Part shown: one piece after another, positions 1 to 10,135 of the stretch
Position numbering within the stretch: the stretch's first letter is position 1
How the letters are laid out: each line of letters begins with the position of its first letter
Source: Romanomermis culicivorax
Lineage: Eukaryota; Nematoda; Enoplea; Mermithida; Mermithidae
NCBI GenBank assembly: GCA_963922205.1
Contig: CAWUHX010000223.1
Span: 1-64,000, forward strand
Direction of reading: 5' to 3'
Length of the DNA stretch: 64,000 bases
Notes under the pieces: generated by a model
Database searches by the model: none
Seen by the model: only the letters and a program-made list of their open reading frames with translations
What the model was told of the DNA's origin: nothing
Made by a program: the position numbers and the translations under genes

Positions 1-25
1 AGCAGTGGTATCAACGCAGAGTACT
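1..25 (+). other. SMART-type PCR adapter remnant
   Basis: The first 25 bases, beginning AGCAGTGGTATCAACGCAG, match the widely used SMART amplification primer apart from its missing first A. This primer is used in template-switch cDNA libraries and in low-input genomic DNA amplification. It is not natural genome sequence. Its place at position 1 implies that the window starts at a contig end and that the adapter was not trimmed. The satellite sequence that follows begins at once. Confidence 0.93.
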
Positions 26-1500
26 GGATAACTTTTTGATCGATCGATCAATAAATTATCAATTAATTAATTAATAATCATTTTCTCCTTGGCATAAAAC
101 ATGATCTTGCGGGTTTAAAAAGTTGTTAAAACATGAGCTCGAAAAAAAACTATTTTATACCATCATTAAAACATAAAAATTGTCGGTTCGAATAAAATCG
201 AAAATTTTTGTTTCTGAAACGTTCGTTTCGATGTTATAAAGGAAGTATAAAATACGATGACGTCACGATCGATCAATCAATCAATTATCGATTGATCAAA
301 TTATGATTATTTTGTATTCAGCTTAAAACATAATCTCGCAGGTTTACAAAACTTCTCGAAATACAAAAAGTACAAAAAAAGTATTTTATACCAAGATTAA
401 AACATAAAAGTAGTGATTCCAAAAAAATCGAAAAATTTTTTTTTTGAAACGTTCATTTTCATGTTATAATGAAAGTATAAAAGACGATAACTTTTTGATC
501 GATCGATCGATCAATTATCGATTGATCAAATTATGATTATTCTGTATTCAGCTTAAAACATAATATCGCAGGTTCAGAAAAATGTTCTAAATACAACATA
601 CAAAAAAAAATTTTTTTTATACGAAGATTAAAACATAAAAGTAGTGGTTTCAAAAAAAATCGGAAATTTTTTTTTTTTGAAACGTTCATTTTGATGTTAT
701 AATGAAAGTATAAAAGACGATAACTTTTTGATCGATCGATCGAATCGATTGATCAAATTATGATTATTTTGTATTCAGCTTAAAACATAATCTCGCAGGT
801 TTACAAAACTTCTCGAAATACAAACAGTACAAAAAAAAATTTTTTTATACGAAGATTAAAACATAAAAGTAGTGGTTTCAAAAAAAATCGGAAATTTTTT
901 TTTGAAACGTTCATTTTGATGTTATAATGAAAGTATAAAAGACGATAACTTTTTGATCGATCGATCAATTATCGATTGATCAAATTATGATTATTTTGTA
1001 TTCAGCTTAAAACATAATATCGCAGGTTCAGAAAAATGTTCTAAATACAACATACAAAAAAAAATTTTTTTATACCAAGATTAAAACATAAAAATAGTCG
1101 TTTCGAAAAAATCGGAAATTTTTTTTTTGAAACGTTCACTTTAATGTTATAATGAAAGTATAAAAGACGATAACTTTTTGATCGATCGATCAATTATCGA
1201 TTGATCAAATTATGATTATTTTGTATTCAGCTTAAAACATAATCTCGCAGGTTCAGAAAACTTCTCCAAATACAAAAGGTACAAAAAAAATATATTTTAT
1301 ACCAAGATTAAAACATATAAGTAGTGATTCCAAAAAAAATCGAAAAATTTTTTTTTTTGAAACGTTCCTTTTGATGTTGTACCCAGAGTATAAAATACGA
1401 TGACGTCAAAATCGATCGGGAAAATATCGATTGATCAAATTTTCTTGTCAAAAAATAAAACATAATTTCCCCAGATTCAGAAAAATTACCCATTTTTCCC
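26..1500. repeat. ~228-bp tandem repeat, about six copies
   Basis: A block beginning near GATAACTTTTTGATCGATCG and continuing through a motif like CAGCTTAAAACATAAT recurs at about 26, 256, 485, 716, 942, 1168 and 1397. The period is therefore about 226-231 bp. Each unit has palindromic ATCGATCGAT stretches and a run of T followed by GAAACGTTC. Copies differ by small indels in the A/T runs. The first and last copies contain GATGACGTCA, a CRE-like site. No coding potential is visible. Confidence 0.9.
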
Positions 1501-2035
1501 AGAAAAACCAATGAATAAAATGAAAAAGAATGGAATTTTCGCCCCGTTTTGCGCCTGAAAACAAGGTTTCCGAGCTATTTTTAGCATCGAAAAATTGGAC
1601 ATCGGTTCGAAAAGGGCACGTTTTAGAAAAATTTCTAGCTCGGAATGCAGGCGCATTTTCATCTTCAAAACAAAATTAGACCACCTCAAAATGGCGAAAA
1701 CACGTGGTCTGCCGGCCTTTTTTTTATTTAAAAACAGAAAATAGGCTACAGTATTTTTTAGAAAAGGAAAAAAATTCCTAGTCTGGGTGTGGAAGGGGAT
1801 TTAAAAAAAAAAAAAAAATCAGACGTTATTTTCTTTATCGGGCGAAAAAACTGAACTTTTCGATAAAGATCTTTGATCTTTTATATATAAGGCGAAATTT
1901 TTGGGCTTAATTATCAAAAATTTGCACGTCGAAAAACTGGTCTAGTCGACGTGATTTCGATGATCAAAAAAATTTTTTTAACGCGCGTAACTTGTTCAAA
2001 AATGCATCTAGATTTATAAAAATGGTATATTTTGA
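1501..2035. other. unassigned AT-rich spacer
   Basis: Non-repetitive AT-rich DNA between two satellite arrays. No convincing exon, RNA gene or mobile-element end is visible. The short open frames here lack recognisable motifs. Confidence 0.6.
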
Positions 2036-4800
2036 TTCCTCTCAACGAGATCTATCGATTGGTACCAAACATGATATATTTTTTGCTGAAAGGTCTGTTA
2101 GTTTTTGGTCGGAAAACTTTTGGAGGATTCTCGAGGTCGCTTCCAAAAAAGCCTAGAAACTTTCAAACACTATAACTTTATGAAAAATTAAGATAGATAA
2201 ATAAAAATAAAATATTTGAATTTGTCTCAACGAGATCTATCGATTGGTACCAAACATGATATATTTATCGCTGAAAAGTCTGTCGATTTTTGGTCGGAAA
2301 ACTTTTGGAGGATTCTCGAGGTCGCTTCCAAAAAAGCCTAGAAAGTTTCAAACACTATAACTTTATGAAAAATTAAGATAAATAAATAAAAATAAAATAT
2401 TTGGATTTGTCTCAACGAGATCTATCGATTGGTACCAATAATGATATATTTTTTGCTGAAGAATTTGTCACTCCTTAGCCGGAAAAAATTTTGGAGAATT
2501 TTTGAGGCGGCTTAAAAGCCCAGAAATTTTCAAACAATATAACTTTATGAAAAAATGAGATTAAGCAATAAAAATGGCATATTTACATTTGCCTCAACGA
2601 GATCTATCGATTAGTACCAAAAATGGTACATTTTTTTCAGAAAGAATTGTCAATTTCTGGTCGGAAAAGTTTTGAAGGATTCTTGACGTTGCTTCCAAAA
2701 AAGCCTAGAAAGTTTCAAACACTACAACTTTATGAAAAATTAAGATAGATAAATACAAATAGAATATTTGGATTTGCCTCAACAAGATCTATCGATTGGT
2801 ACCAATTATGATATATTTTTTGCTGAAGAATTTGTCACTCCTTAGCCGGAAAAAATTTTGGAGAATTTTTGAGGCAGTTTCCAAAAAGGCCCAGAAATTT
2901 TCAAAAAATATAACTTTATGAAAAATTGAGATTCAGCAATAAAAATGGCATATTTACATTTACCTCAACGAGATCTATCGATTAGTACCAAAAATGGTAT
3001 ATTTTTTCAGAAAGAGTTGTCAATTTTTAGAGAGAAAAATTTTGAAGGATTCTTGACGTTGCTTCCAAAAAAGCCTAGAAAGTTTCAAACACTATAACTT
3101 TATGAAAAATTAAGATAAATAAATAAAAATGAAATATTTGGATTTGTCTCAACGAGATCTATCGATTGGTACCAATAATGATATATTTTTTGCTGAAGAA
3201 TTTGTCACTCCTTAGCCGGAAAAAATTTTGGAGAATTTTTGAGGCGGCTTAAAAGCCCAGAAATTTTCAAACAATATAACTTTATGAAAAAATGAGATTA
3301 AGCAATAAAAATGGCATATTTACATTTGCCTCAACGAGATCTATCGATTAGTACCAAAAATGGTACATTTTTTTCAGAAAGAGTTGTCAATTTCTGGTCG
3401 GAAAAGTTTTGAAGGATTCTTGACGTTGCTTCCAAAAAAGCCTAGAAAGTTTCAAACACTATAACTTTATGAAAAATTAAGATAGATAAATAAAAATAGA
3501 ATATTTGGATTTGTCTCAACAAGATCTATCGATTGGTACCAATGATGATATATTTTTTGCTGAAGAATATGTCACTCCTTAGCCGGAAAAAATTTTGGAG
3601 AATTTTTGAGGCAGCTTCCAAAAAAGCCCAGAAATTTTCAAACAATATAACTTTATGAAAAATTGAGATTCAGCAATAAAAATGGCATATTTACATTTGC
3701 CTCAACGAGATCTATCGATTAGTACCGAAAATGGTATATTTTTTCAGAAAGAGTTGTCAATTTTTAGAGAGAAAAATTTTGGAGGATTTTTGAGGTCGCT
3801 TCCAAAAAAGCCTAGAAACTTTCAAACATTATAACCTTATGAAAAATTAAGATAGATAAATAAAAATAGTATAATTAGATTCGTCTAAACAAGATCTATC
3901 TAATAGTATCAAAGATAACATATTTTCAGCCGAAAGTCGATGAATTTTTTGGTAGAAAATTTTAGAGCATTTTTAAAGTCGCTTTCGAAAAAGTCAATAA
4001 ACTTTCAAAGAATGCAACTCTATGAATAATTGAGCTAAATCAATAAAAATTATATATTTAGATTTGTCACAATATGATCTATCGATTGACGTTATTAATG
4101 ACATATTTTTCAAAAGAAACTATTCGATAATATAGAACAGGTTCCTAGAAATGTTTAAAGTTGCTCTCAAACAAATCTAAAAACTTTAAACATGTAAAAC
4201 TCAATCAAAAGTTGAGATCAATCAATAAAAATAATATATTTAGATTTCTCTTAACGAGATCTATCGATTAATACCAAGAATGATATATTTTTCGACAAAA
4301 AATGCATTAATTTTGATAAAAAATATTTATTGAAAAATTATTCAAGTCGCTCTTAAATAAAGAACTATAACTTTATGAAAAATTGGACACGTCAATAAAA
4401 ATTACATATCCAGATTTGTCTAAGCGAGACATATAGAATGATTTTAATGAAAATTAAATCACAGAAATTAAAAAATTTTTTCAAAGAATAATTAAAGTCA
4501 CTTTTACCAGAAAAAATTTTGTAATGTATTAACTTCATCAAAAATTGAGATAAATCAATGAAAGTTATTTATTTAGATTTTGCTCAAAAAGATCTATCGA
4601 ATAGTACTAAATATATTTTATTTCGCGTTATAATTAATCGAGAAATTTAGTAAATCCTAAAATTTGAAATATTAAAAGTGGTAATTTTAAAACATTATAA
4701 ATCAGTCAAAAATCAATTTAAACAAATTTTGAAAATATATTTCAAATCGTCTCATCTAAATCTATCGATTAGTAGCCAATTTGGGTAAAAAAATTCAAAA
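2036..4800 (+). repeat. 184-bp satellite with a two-unit higher-order pattern
   Basis: The core CAACGAGATCTATCGATT recurs at intervals of 181-186 bp, at about 2047, 2232, 2417, 2599, 2784, 2970, 3154, 3337, 3521, 3707, 3891, 4075 and 4255. It then decays to about 4760. Between 2.4 and 3.8 kb, two unit types alternate (GATTGGTACCAATAATG and GATTAGTACCAAAAATGG), giving a dimer of about 368 bp. A related satellite in the opposite orientation fills the adjacent calexcitin intron. Confidence 0.92.
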
Positions 4801-5314
4801 TCTAAATCCATTATTGTATAATTAAAACTCGTTTTTTTATATAATCTTAAAAATGTCACCAAAAATAGAAAATTAATTAATCTTCTAATTAATTGTAGGG
4901 CCTGATAAGAACAATGACACAGATTTTAGAAAAAATATTTTGCAGCCTAAAGTGTTGGAGAAAAATAATTAGAATAACAATCTACGGTCCACGTGCGCCC
5001 AAAAAATTTGAGATAAGGAGAAAAAGTTAGACAAGGACATTTTTGTACAAAAATGGGTTGTTTATTTTGAACCCGCGTTTATAAGGTTACAATTTTTTTT
5101 ACTTTGAATTTTCGATAACTCAATCAATATAAAACATTCGAAATTAAAAATTAGATATTTAAATTGAACTCTTCAAGATCTATCATTTGATACTAAATTT
5201 GAATTATTTGTGAAAAAAATCAAAAAAGTTGTTTTTTTGTTTTTTTACAGTAAATTATGTTCTATTTTTTGCTGATATTCTACACAATTCTATAGCAATC
5301 TTTAATAGAATATA
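4801..5314. other. decayed satellite edge and 3' flank of the calexcitin-like gene
   Basis: AT-rich sequence holding one further degenerate satellite core (AAGATCTATCATTTGATAC near 5176). It presumably includes the 3' untranslated region of the minus-strand gene that stops at 5315. I see no AATAAA close to the stop. ATTAAAG lies just downstream on the minus strand and could serve as a variant poly(A) signal. Confidence 0.5.
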
Positions 5315-8300
5315 TCATTCTTCAGCTGGCATAAGACCGAACAAATTGTTGCCCAAAGCTTGCTTGTCGGTCGAATAGAAAAATTCGTCCCATAATTTAC
5401 GGAAATGAGCGTAATCGAAAACTTTCATCGATTGACCTTGAGAATCCTGAGGTGAAAAAAATTCGAGAGATAAAATTATTTGACACTATTCGATTGGTCT
5501 CGTTGAGATCTATTCAATGATATAAAAAATATACCTGTTAGTTCAATATTGTTCGAGAAATTATCCATTGAAGTTTTCGGATTTTTGTCAACACCCTATT
5601 GTCATCAGAATGATTTAACTTCAGTAAAAGGCTTTCTATCGTATCAAAACGAAACAAACATGATATAAATCGATAGATCTTGTCAAGATCTATCTAATCA
5701 TACTAAAATCATATCTCCACCATCAGTTTTGATGGAAAAATCTCGGATCGAAATTTTCGGATTTTTATCAAAACACCCTGTTGACATGACATAAATTTAC
5801 TTGGAAAAAAATATTTTCTGTCATATCAAAACCCGACATACATGGTATAAATCGATAGATCTCGTCAAGAGCTATCTAATAATACAAGAATCACAGTTCT
5901 ATAACAAGTTTTGAGCGAGGAATCATCGATTGAAGTTTTTGACTTTTGGTCGAAACACCCTGTTTTTATAAATATTACTAAACTGTGCAAAATGTTTCCT
6001 GATGTATTAAATTTCAACATTTAAGGTACAAATCGATAGATCTCGTCGAGATCTATCTAATTATACTAGATTCATATCTCTATCATTAATTTTAATCGAA
6101 AAATCGTGGATCGAAGTTTTTGGATTTTTGTCGAAACACCCTGTTGACATAACGTTTATTAACTTTGAAGAACATATTTTCTATCTAATCAAAATCCAAC
6201 ATACATGGTATAAATCGATAGATCTCGTCGAGATCTATCTAATCATACTAGAATCATATCTTTATCATCAATTTTGATCGAAAAATCCCCGATAAAAATT
6301 TTTCAAATTTTTGTCGAAACACCCTGTTGTCATAACGTGAATTAATTAGGAAAAACTTATCTTGTACGGTACAAAAACTCAACATACATGGTACAAATCG
6401 ATAGATCTCGTCAAGAGCTATCTAATTATACAAGAATTACAGCTCTATCGTAAATTTTGATTGAAAAATCATCGATCGAAGTTTTTGACTTTTGATCGAA
6501 ACAACCTGTTTTTATAAATACTACTTAACTCTGCAAAATGTCTTCTGTTGTATTAAAATCAAAATTAATGATATAAATCGATAGATCTCGTCGAGATCTA
6601 TCTAATCATACTTAAATTATATTTCTATCGTTAAGTTTGATCGAAAATTACTCGATCGAAGTTTTTGGATTTTTGTCGAAATACCCTGTTGACATGACGT
6701 GAATTAACTTTGAAAAACATTTTTTCTATCACATCAAAACCTAACATACATGGTATAGATCGATAGATCTCGTTGAGTTCTATTGATCAGTAGTAAGCGC
6801 TTCTTTCTATGTAAACTTTTCATCGAGTTACAAAGATTGTAAGTTTTTGTAGGCTGACAGGGTGTGCCTAAAAAACGATAAAAATGTTGTCGTTCCAAAT
6901 GTAAAAAACTATACATCAATGGAAAGATCTTTTTTAGCTCTATCCAACGGCGATAAGCGTTTTATTATAGATACATTTTTGACCGAGTTATAAGGGTTCA
7001 AAGTTTTTGAGGCTAACAGGGTGTCTCTAAGAAATTAATTTCTTCCCGATTTTTTTAAGGTTTCAGCGTTTTGAATACCAAAAAAATTATATCCAAAGAA
7101 AGGTCTCGTCGCGCTCTATCCAATAGTAGCAAGCGTTTTTTCATCAGTAAATTTTTGATTGAGTTACAAAGATTCGAAGTTTTTGTAAGCAAACTGGGTG
7201 TTTTTGTAAGTTTTTGTAATCGAACCAAAAAAATATTTTTCGGACTAAAAATGTGAAAAATGTACATCAGTAGAAAGATCTTTTTGAGCTCTATCCAACG
7301 GTAGTACGCATTTTAATTTAGGTTGATTTTTCATCGAATTATAAACATTCAAACTTTTTCAGGCTGACAGGGTGTCTCCAACACAAAAAAATAGGTTTTT
7401 CGTATTTATTCCAAAATTTAACATTTATATACCAAAAGTTTATATACCAAATGAAAGATCTCGTCGAGATCTATTCAAATATGGCATTTTTAATACTGTA
7501 TCTACTTTTTTGACGGAGTTACAGCTTTTCCAAATTTTCCTCAGCTGACAGGGTTTCTAGATCAAAATTTCTCACCACAGCAATTTTCTTGAACGCTTCA
7601 GTCGCTTCTCGGGTACTAAGGCCGTAGGCGTTCATACCGTCCACATATTCCGAAATGTCCAAAACGTTATCAGCTGGAAATGGAAAAAATGGAATAAAAA
7701 TGGAAAAAATGGAATAAAAATGGCATAAAAATAGAAAAAAATTGAAAAAATTAGCCATTTGGGGAAGAAAATCACCGGAAACGTCGAATAATTTGAACAT
7801 ATATTCGCCGTATTTTTCGAACCAACCAGAGGGCGATTGTCTCATTTCCAAGGTTCTACGCATCAAAGTCAACCATTCTTGTAATTCTATACGTTGGTCG
7901 TTGTCTTTGTCCGCAATTTCCAATAATCCGAGCCACAAAGCTTTCAAACTTTCTTTGGCGTAGCCCATTTGTTCCGAATCGTTGCCGTAAATGTTTCTAA
8001 CTTGCTAGGGTAGAGCATAATTTTTGCAGATTAATTTGATCAACTGGTTATTTTTACCTTGATCACCAAATAAAAATCGTTATGTTCGACCGAGCGACTA
8101 TCATTTTGATCTGAAAAAAATAAGCCTAAGCCTAAGCCTAAGCCTAAGCCTAAGCCTAAGCCTAAGCCTAAGCCTAAGCCTAAGCCTAAGCCTAAGCCTA
8201 AGCCTAAGCCTAAGCCTAAGCCTAAGCCTAAGCCTAAGCCTAAGCCTAAGCCTAAGCCTAAGCCTAAGCCTAAGCCTAAGCCTAAGCCTAAGCCTAAGCC

Positions 8301-8877
8301 TAAGCCTAAGCCTAAGCCTAAGCCTAAGCCTAAGCCTAAGCCTAAGCCTAAGCCTAAGCTCAAGCCCAAGCCTAAGCCTTGTCACATGCCCCACGGCCGT
8401 ACATCACCCCTTCGTAGCAATCGCAACATTGGCTCGGTAGTTCAATCGGAAGAACACTGCACTATAGTCACAGAGACCCTGGTTCGAATCCCGGTCGAGC
8501 ATTATTTTTCGAACAGTGTTTGGCAATGGTTACGATGGCAACGCGTTTACCCATTATGTGTCAGCCTAAGCCTAAGCCTAAGCCTAAGCCTAAGCCTAAG
8601 CCTAAGTCCAAGGCTAAGCCTAAGCCTAAGCCTAAGCCTAAGCCTAAGCCTAAGCCTAAGCCTAAGCCTAAGCCTAAGCCTAAGCCTAAGCCTAAGCCTA
8701 AGCCTAAGCCTAAGCCTAAGCCTAAGCCTAAGCCTAAGCCTAAGCCTAAGCCTAAGCCTAAGCCTAAACCCAACCAGCGCACTTACCGAAGAATGTATCA
8801 AAAATTTTAATCCATTTTTGTACTAAAAATGGATGAACTTCCTCATCATCGGTAACTTTATTTTCTACAGTAGCCAT
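5315..8877 (-). CDS. calexcitin-like EF-hand calcium-binding protein, 5 exons
   Basis: Exons, minus strand: 8877-8787, 8110-8058, 8004-7776, 7673-7576 and 5446-5315. All junctions have GT/AG ends, phases 1-0-1-0 agree, and the product is 200 residues. Three EF-hand loops are visible: residues 31-42 ([12 protein letters not shown], with Asp instead of Glu at position 12), 80-91 ([12 protein letters not shown], canonical) and 122-133 (split by an intron, [12 protein letters not shown]). The C-terminus has the pattern [11 protein letters not shown]...GNNLFG, typical of invertebrate calexcitins and sarcoplasmic calcium-binding proteins. Such proteins are cytosolic calcium buffers or sensors, best known from neurons; that role is family knowledge. 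The last junction (AV|DS) is the least certain. Introns 1 and 4 are filled with telomeric and satellite repeats. Confidence 0.88.
5480..7545 (-). repeat. ~181-bp satellite inside calexcitin intron 4, inverted relative to 2.0-4.8 kb
   Basis: The core ATCGATAGATCTCGTCGAG and variants recur at about 5683, 5864, 6045, 6222, 6408, 6590 and 6770, then more diverged near 6925, 7111, 7275 and 7458. The reverse complement gives CGAGATCTATCGATT followed by a GTACC-like tail, the same core as the 184-bp array to the left. The core is an inverted repeat (GATAGATCTCG / CGAGATCTATC). Many units also carry ACACCCTGTT or its complement, AACAGGGTGT. The intron (5447-7575) is almost entirely this array. Confidence 0.88.
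8121..8379 (-). repeat. interstitial telomeric repeat (TTAGGC)n, array 1
   Basis: About 43 tandem GCCTAA units on the + strand, equal to TTAGGC on the minus strand, which is the nematode telomere hexamer. Units are nearly perfect to about 8355 and degenerate (CTCAAGCCCAAG) just before the LTR insertion. The array lies within intron 1 (8111-8786) of the calexcitin-like gene, so the pre-mRNA carries UUAGGC repeats. It was continuous with array 2 before the insertion. Confidence 0.97.
8380..8563 (+). mobile_element. solo LTR of the tRNA-bearing miniature LTR element, inside telomere repeats
   Basis: A 184-bp unit starts TGTCACATG and ends TATGTGTCA, so it has TG...CA termini. It has the same length as both LTRs of the complete element at 50702-51156 and is clearly similar throughout. 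It is flanked by GCCT on both sides (8376-8379 and 8564-8567). Removing the unit and one GCCT restores a telomeric register. The interior carries the tRNA-like segment at 8431-8501. No internal region or second LTR is present, as expected after LTR-LTR recombination. Confidence 0.87.
8431..8501 (+). pseudogene. tRNA-like sequence within the LTR
   Basis: This copy has an A box (TAGTTCAATCGG), a B box (GGTTCGAATCC), a four-pair D stem, a T arm with one mismatch and an acceptor stem with six good pairs. The anticodon stem pairs only in its outer three positions (CTG/CAG), followed by two C-A/A-C mismatches. The nominal anticodon in the loop CTATAGT would be AUA. It is therefore a tRNA-derived sequence, not a dependable tRNA gene, although Pol III promoter boxes are intact. 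Confidence 0.75.
8564..8774 (-). repeat. interstitial telomeric repeat (TTAGGC)n, array 2
   Basis: About 35 GCCTAA units continue the telomeric array on the far side of the solo LTR. A small imperfection lies near 8587-8597 (AAGTCCAAGGC), and the array ends as CCTAAACCCAACC at the exon 1 donor side. Together with array 1 it makes up nearly all of calexcitin intron 1. Confidence 0.96.
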
Positions 8878-9113
8878 ATAGAATGGAATTTTTCTCGTTC
8901 TGAAACCGATTAGTTTATATTTCAAAAAAAGTATAAAAGTTAGGTAAACATTTTCGGGGAAATTTTCTACTAATGATTGAATAGCTAGGTGATTCTAGTT
9001 TTTGGAGACTTATTTCTTGTGTTGACTTTTTAGAACGTACAAAATAGAGAGTATACTGTAGCGAAGAGAGTTTTTGTAGGTTCATATACAAAAAATTGTA
9101 ACTCATGTTACAT

Positions 9114-9186
9114 GATTCCGTGGTGTAGTGGTTATCACACCTGTCTAACACACAGGAGGCCCCAAGTTCGATCCTTGGCGGAATCA
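9114..9186 (+). tRNA. tRNA-Val (anticodon AAC)
   Basis: This is a complete cloverleaf. The seven-pair acceptor is GATTCCG/CGGAATC with discriminator A. The anticodon stem CCTGT/ACAGG encloses the loop CTAACAC, giving anticodon AAC. The T arm is CCAAG-TTCGATC-CTTGG. The A box (TGGTGTAGTGG) and B box are intact and there is no intron. The gene lies upstream of the calexcitin-like gene, in the opposite orientation. Confidence 0.96.
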
Positions 9187-9189
9187 AAA

Positions 9190-9199
9190 TTTTTTTTTT
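9190..9199 (+). terminator. Pol III terminator of tRNA-Val
   Basis: A run of ten T residues starts four bases after the discriminator base, in the expected position for a Pol III terminator. Confidence 0.85.
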
Positions 9200-10135
9200 A
9201 AATTTTTCCTCACTAATGAACTTTAGTTTACAGCGGCTTACTGACTGTAATTATGCGTCTAATGGAATTGAATCAAATTTTATTTTTTGTCCGATTTTTT
9301 AGTTTAATTACTTTATTTTACTTTTTTGCTTTTTTTTTTGCTTTTTTGCTTCATTTTTTTTATTTTTAGGGTTTTCCCCCTTTTTCTAAGTTTTGATTTG
9401 TCATATTTTTTTTTGCTTTATTTTTTATTTTTCGAGTTTTTTTCCCTTTTTCTATGTTTTATTTTTTATTTTGTTTTTTCTTTATTTTTTAGGTTTTATT
9501 TTTGATCTTTTTATTAAATTTTTTGTTTTGGTATTTTGATTTTGTGATTTTTTAATTAATAATTTTTGCGTTTTTTGCTCTATTTTTTTATTTTTCAAGT
9601 TTTAACTTGTTATTTTTTTTCTAATTTTAGGTTGTATTTTTGATTTTTTGATTTAAATTTTGGTTTTGGCCTTACAATTTTTAATTTTTTGATTAGGTTT
9701 TGTTTTTTTGCTTTATTTTTATTTTTTTATTTATTAAATCTTTTTTTTTTATTTTTGGTTTTTTTATTCAATTTCTTAATTTGGTTTGATATTTTGACTA
9801 ATTTTTGTTTTTTGATTTATTTTTGTTTTTTTTTATTTTTTCAAGTTTTCTACTTATTATTTTCTTTTTTTTGACATTTTAGGTTTTATTTTTTATTATG
9901 AATGTTGATTTTTTGTTACAAATAGAGTTTATTTTTCTTATTTTTGATTTTTTTATCTTTTTAGATGTTTGTTTCTGTTCATTTTGAATAATTTTTCTAG
10001 TTTTGTTTCTTAAATTTTTTTTTGTTTTTAAATTTTTTTGTTCAATTTTATAAATTTTTTTGTTTAATTTTATAAATTTTATTTTTTTTGTTCCACTTTT
10101 AGTTTTGCTATTTCGATATTTGGTTTTTTGATATT
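9200..10135. repeat. T-rich low-complexity tract
   Basis: Long T runs broken by G, A and C, with short recurrent words such as TTTTGATTTTTTG and TTATTTTTT. It changes abruptly into A-rich DNA at about 10140. The frames here encode only Phe/Leu/Ile strings. No gene is seen. Confidence 0.8.

Noticed and set aside
8040-8826. Long frames encoding Leu-Gly, Leu-Arg, Lys-Pro or Leu-Ser strings
   Set aside because: They are translations of the telomere hexamer in different frames within an intron; the real exons lie at both sides.
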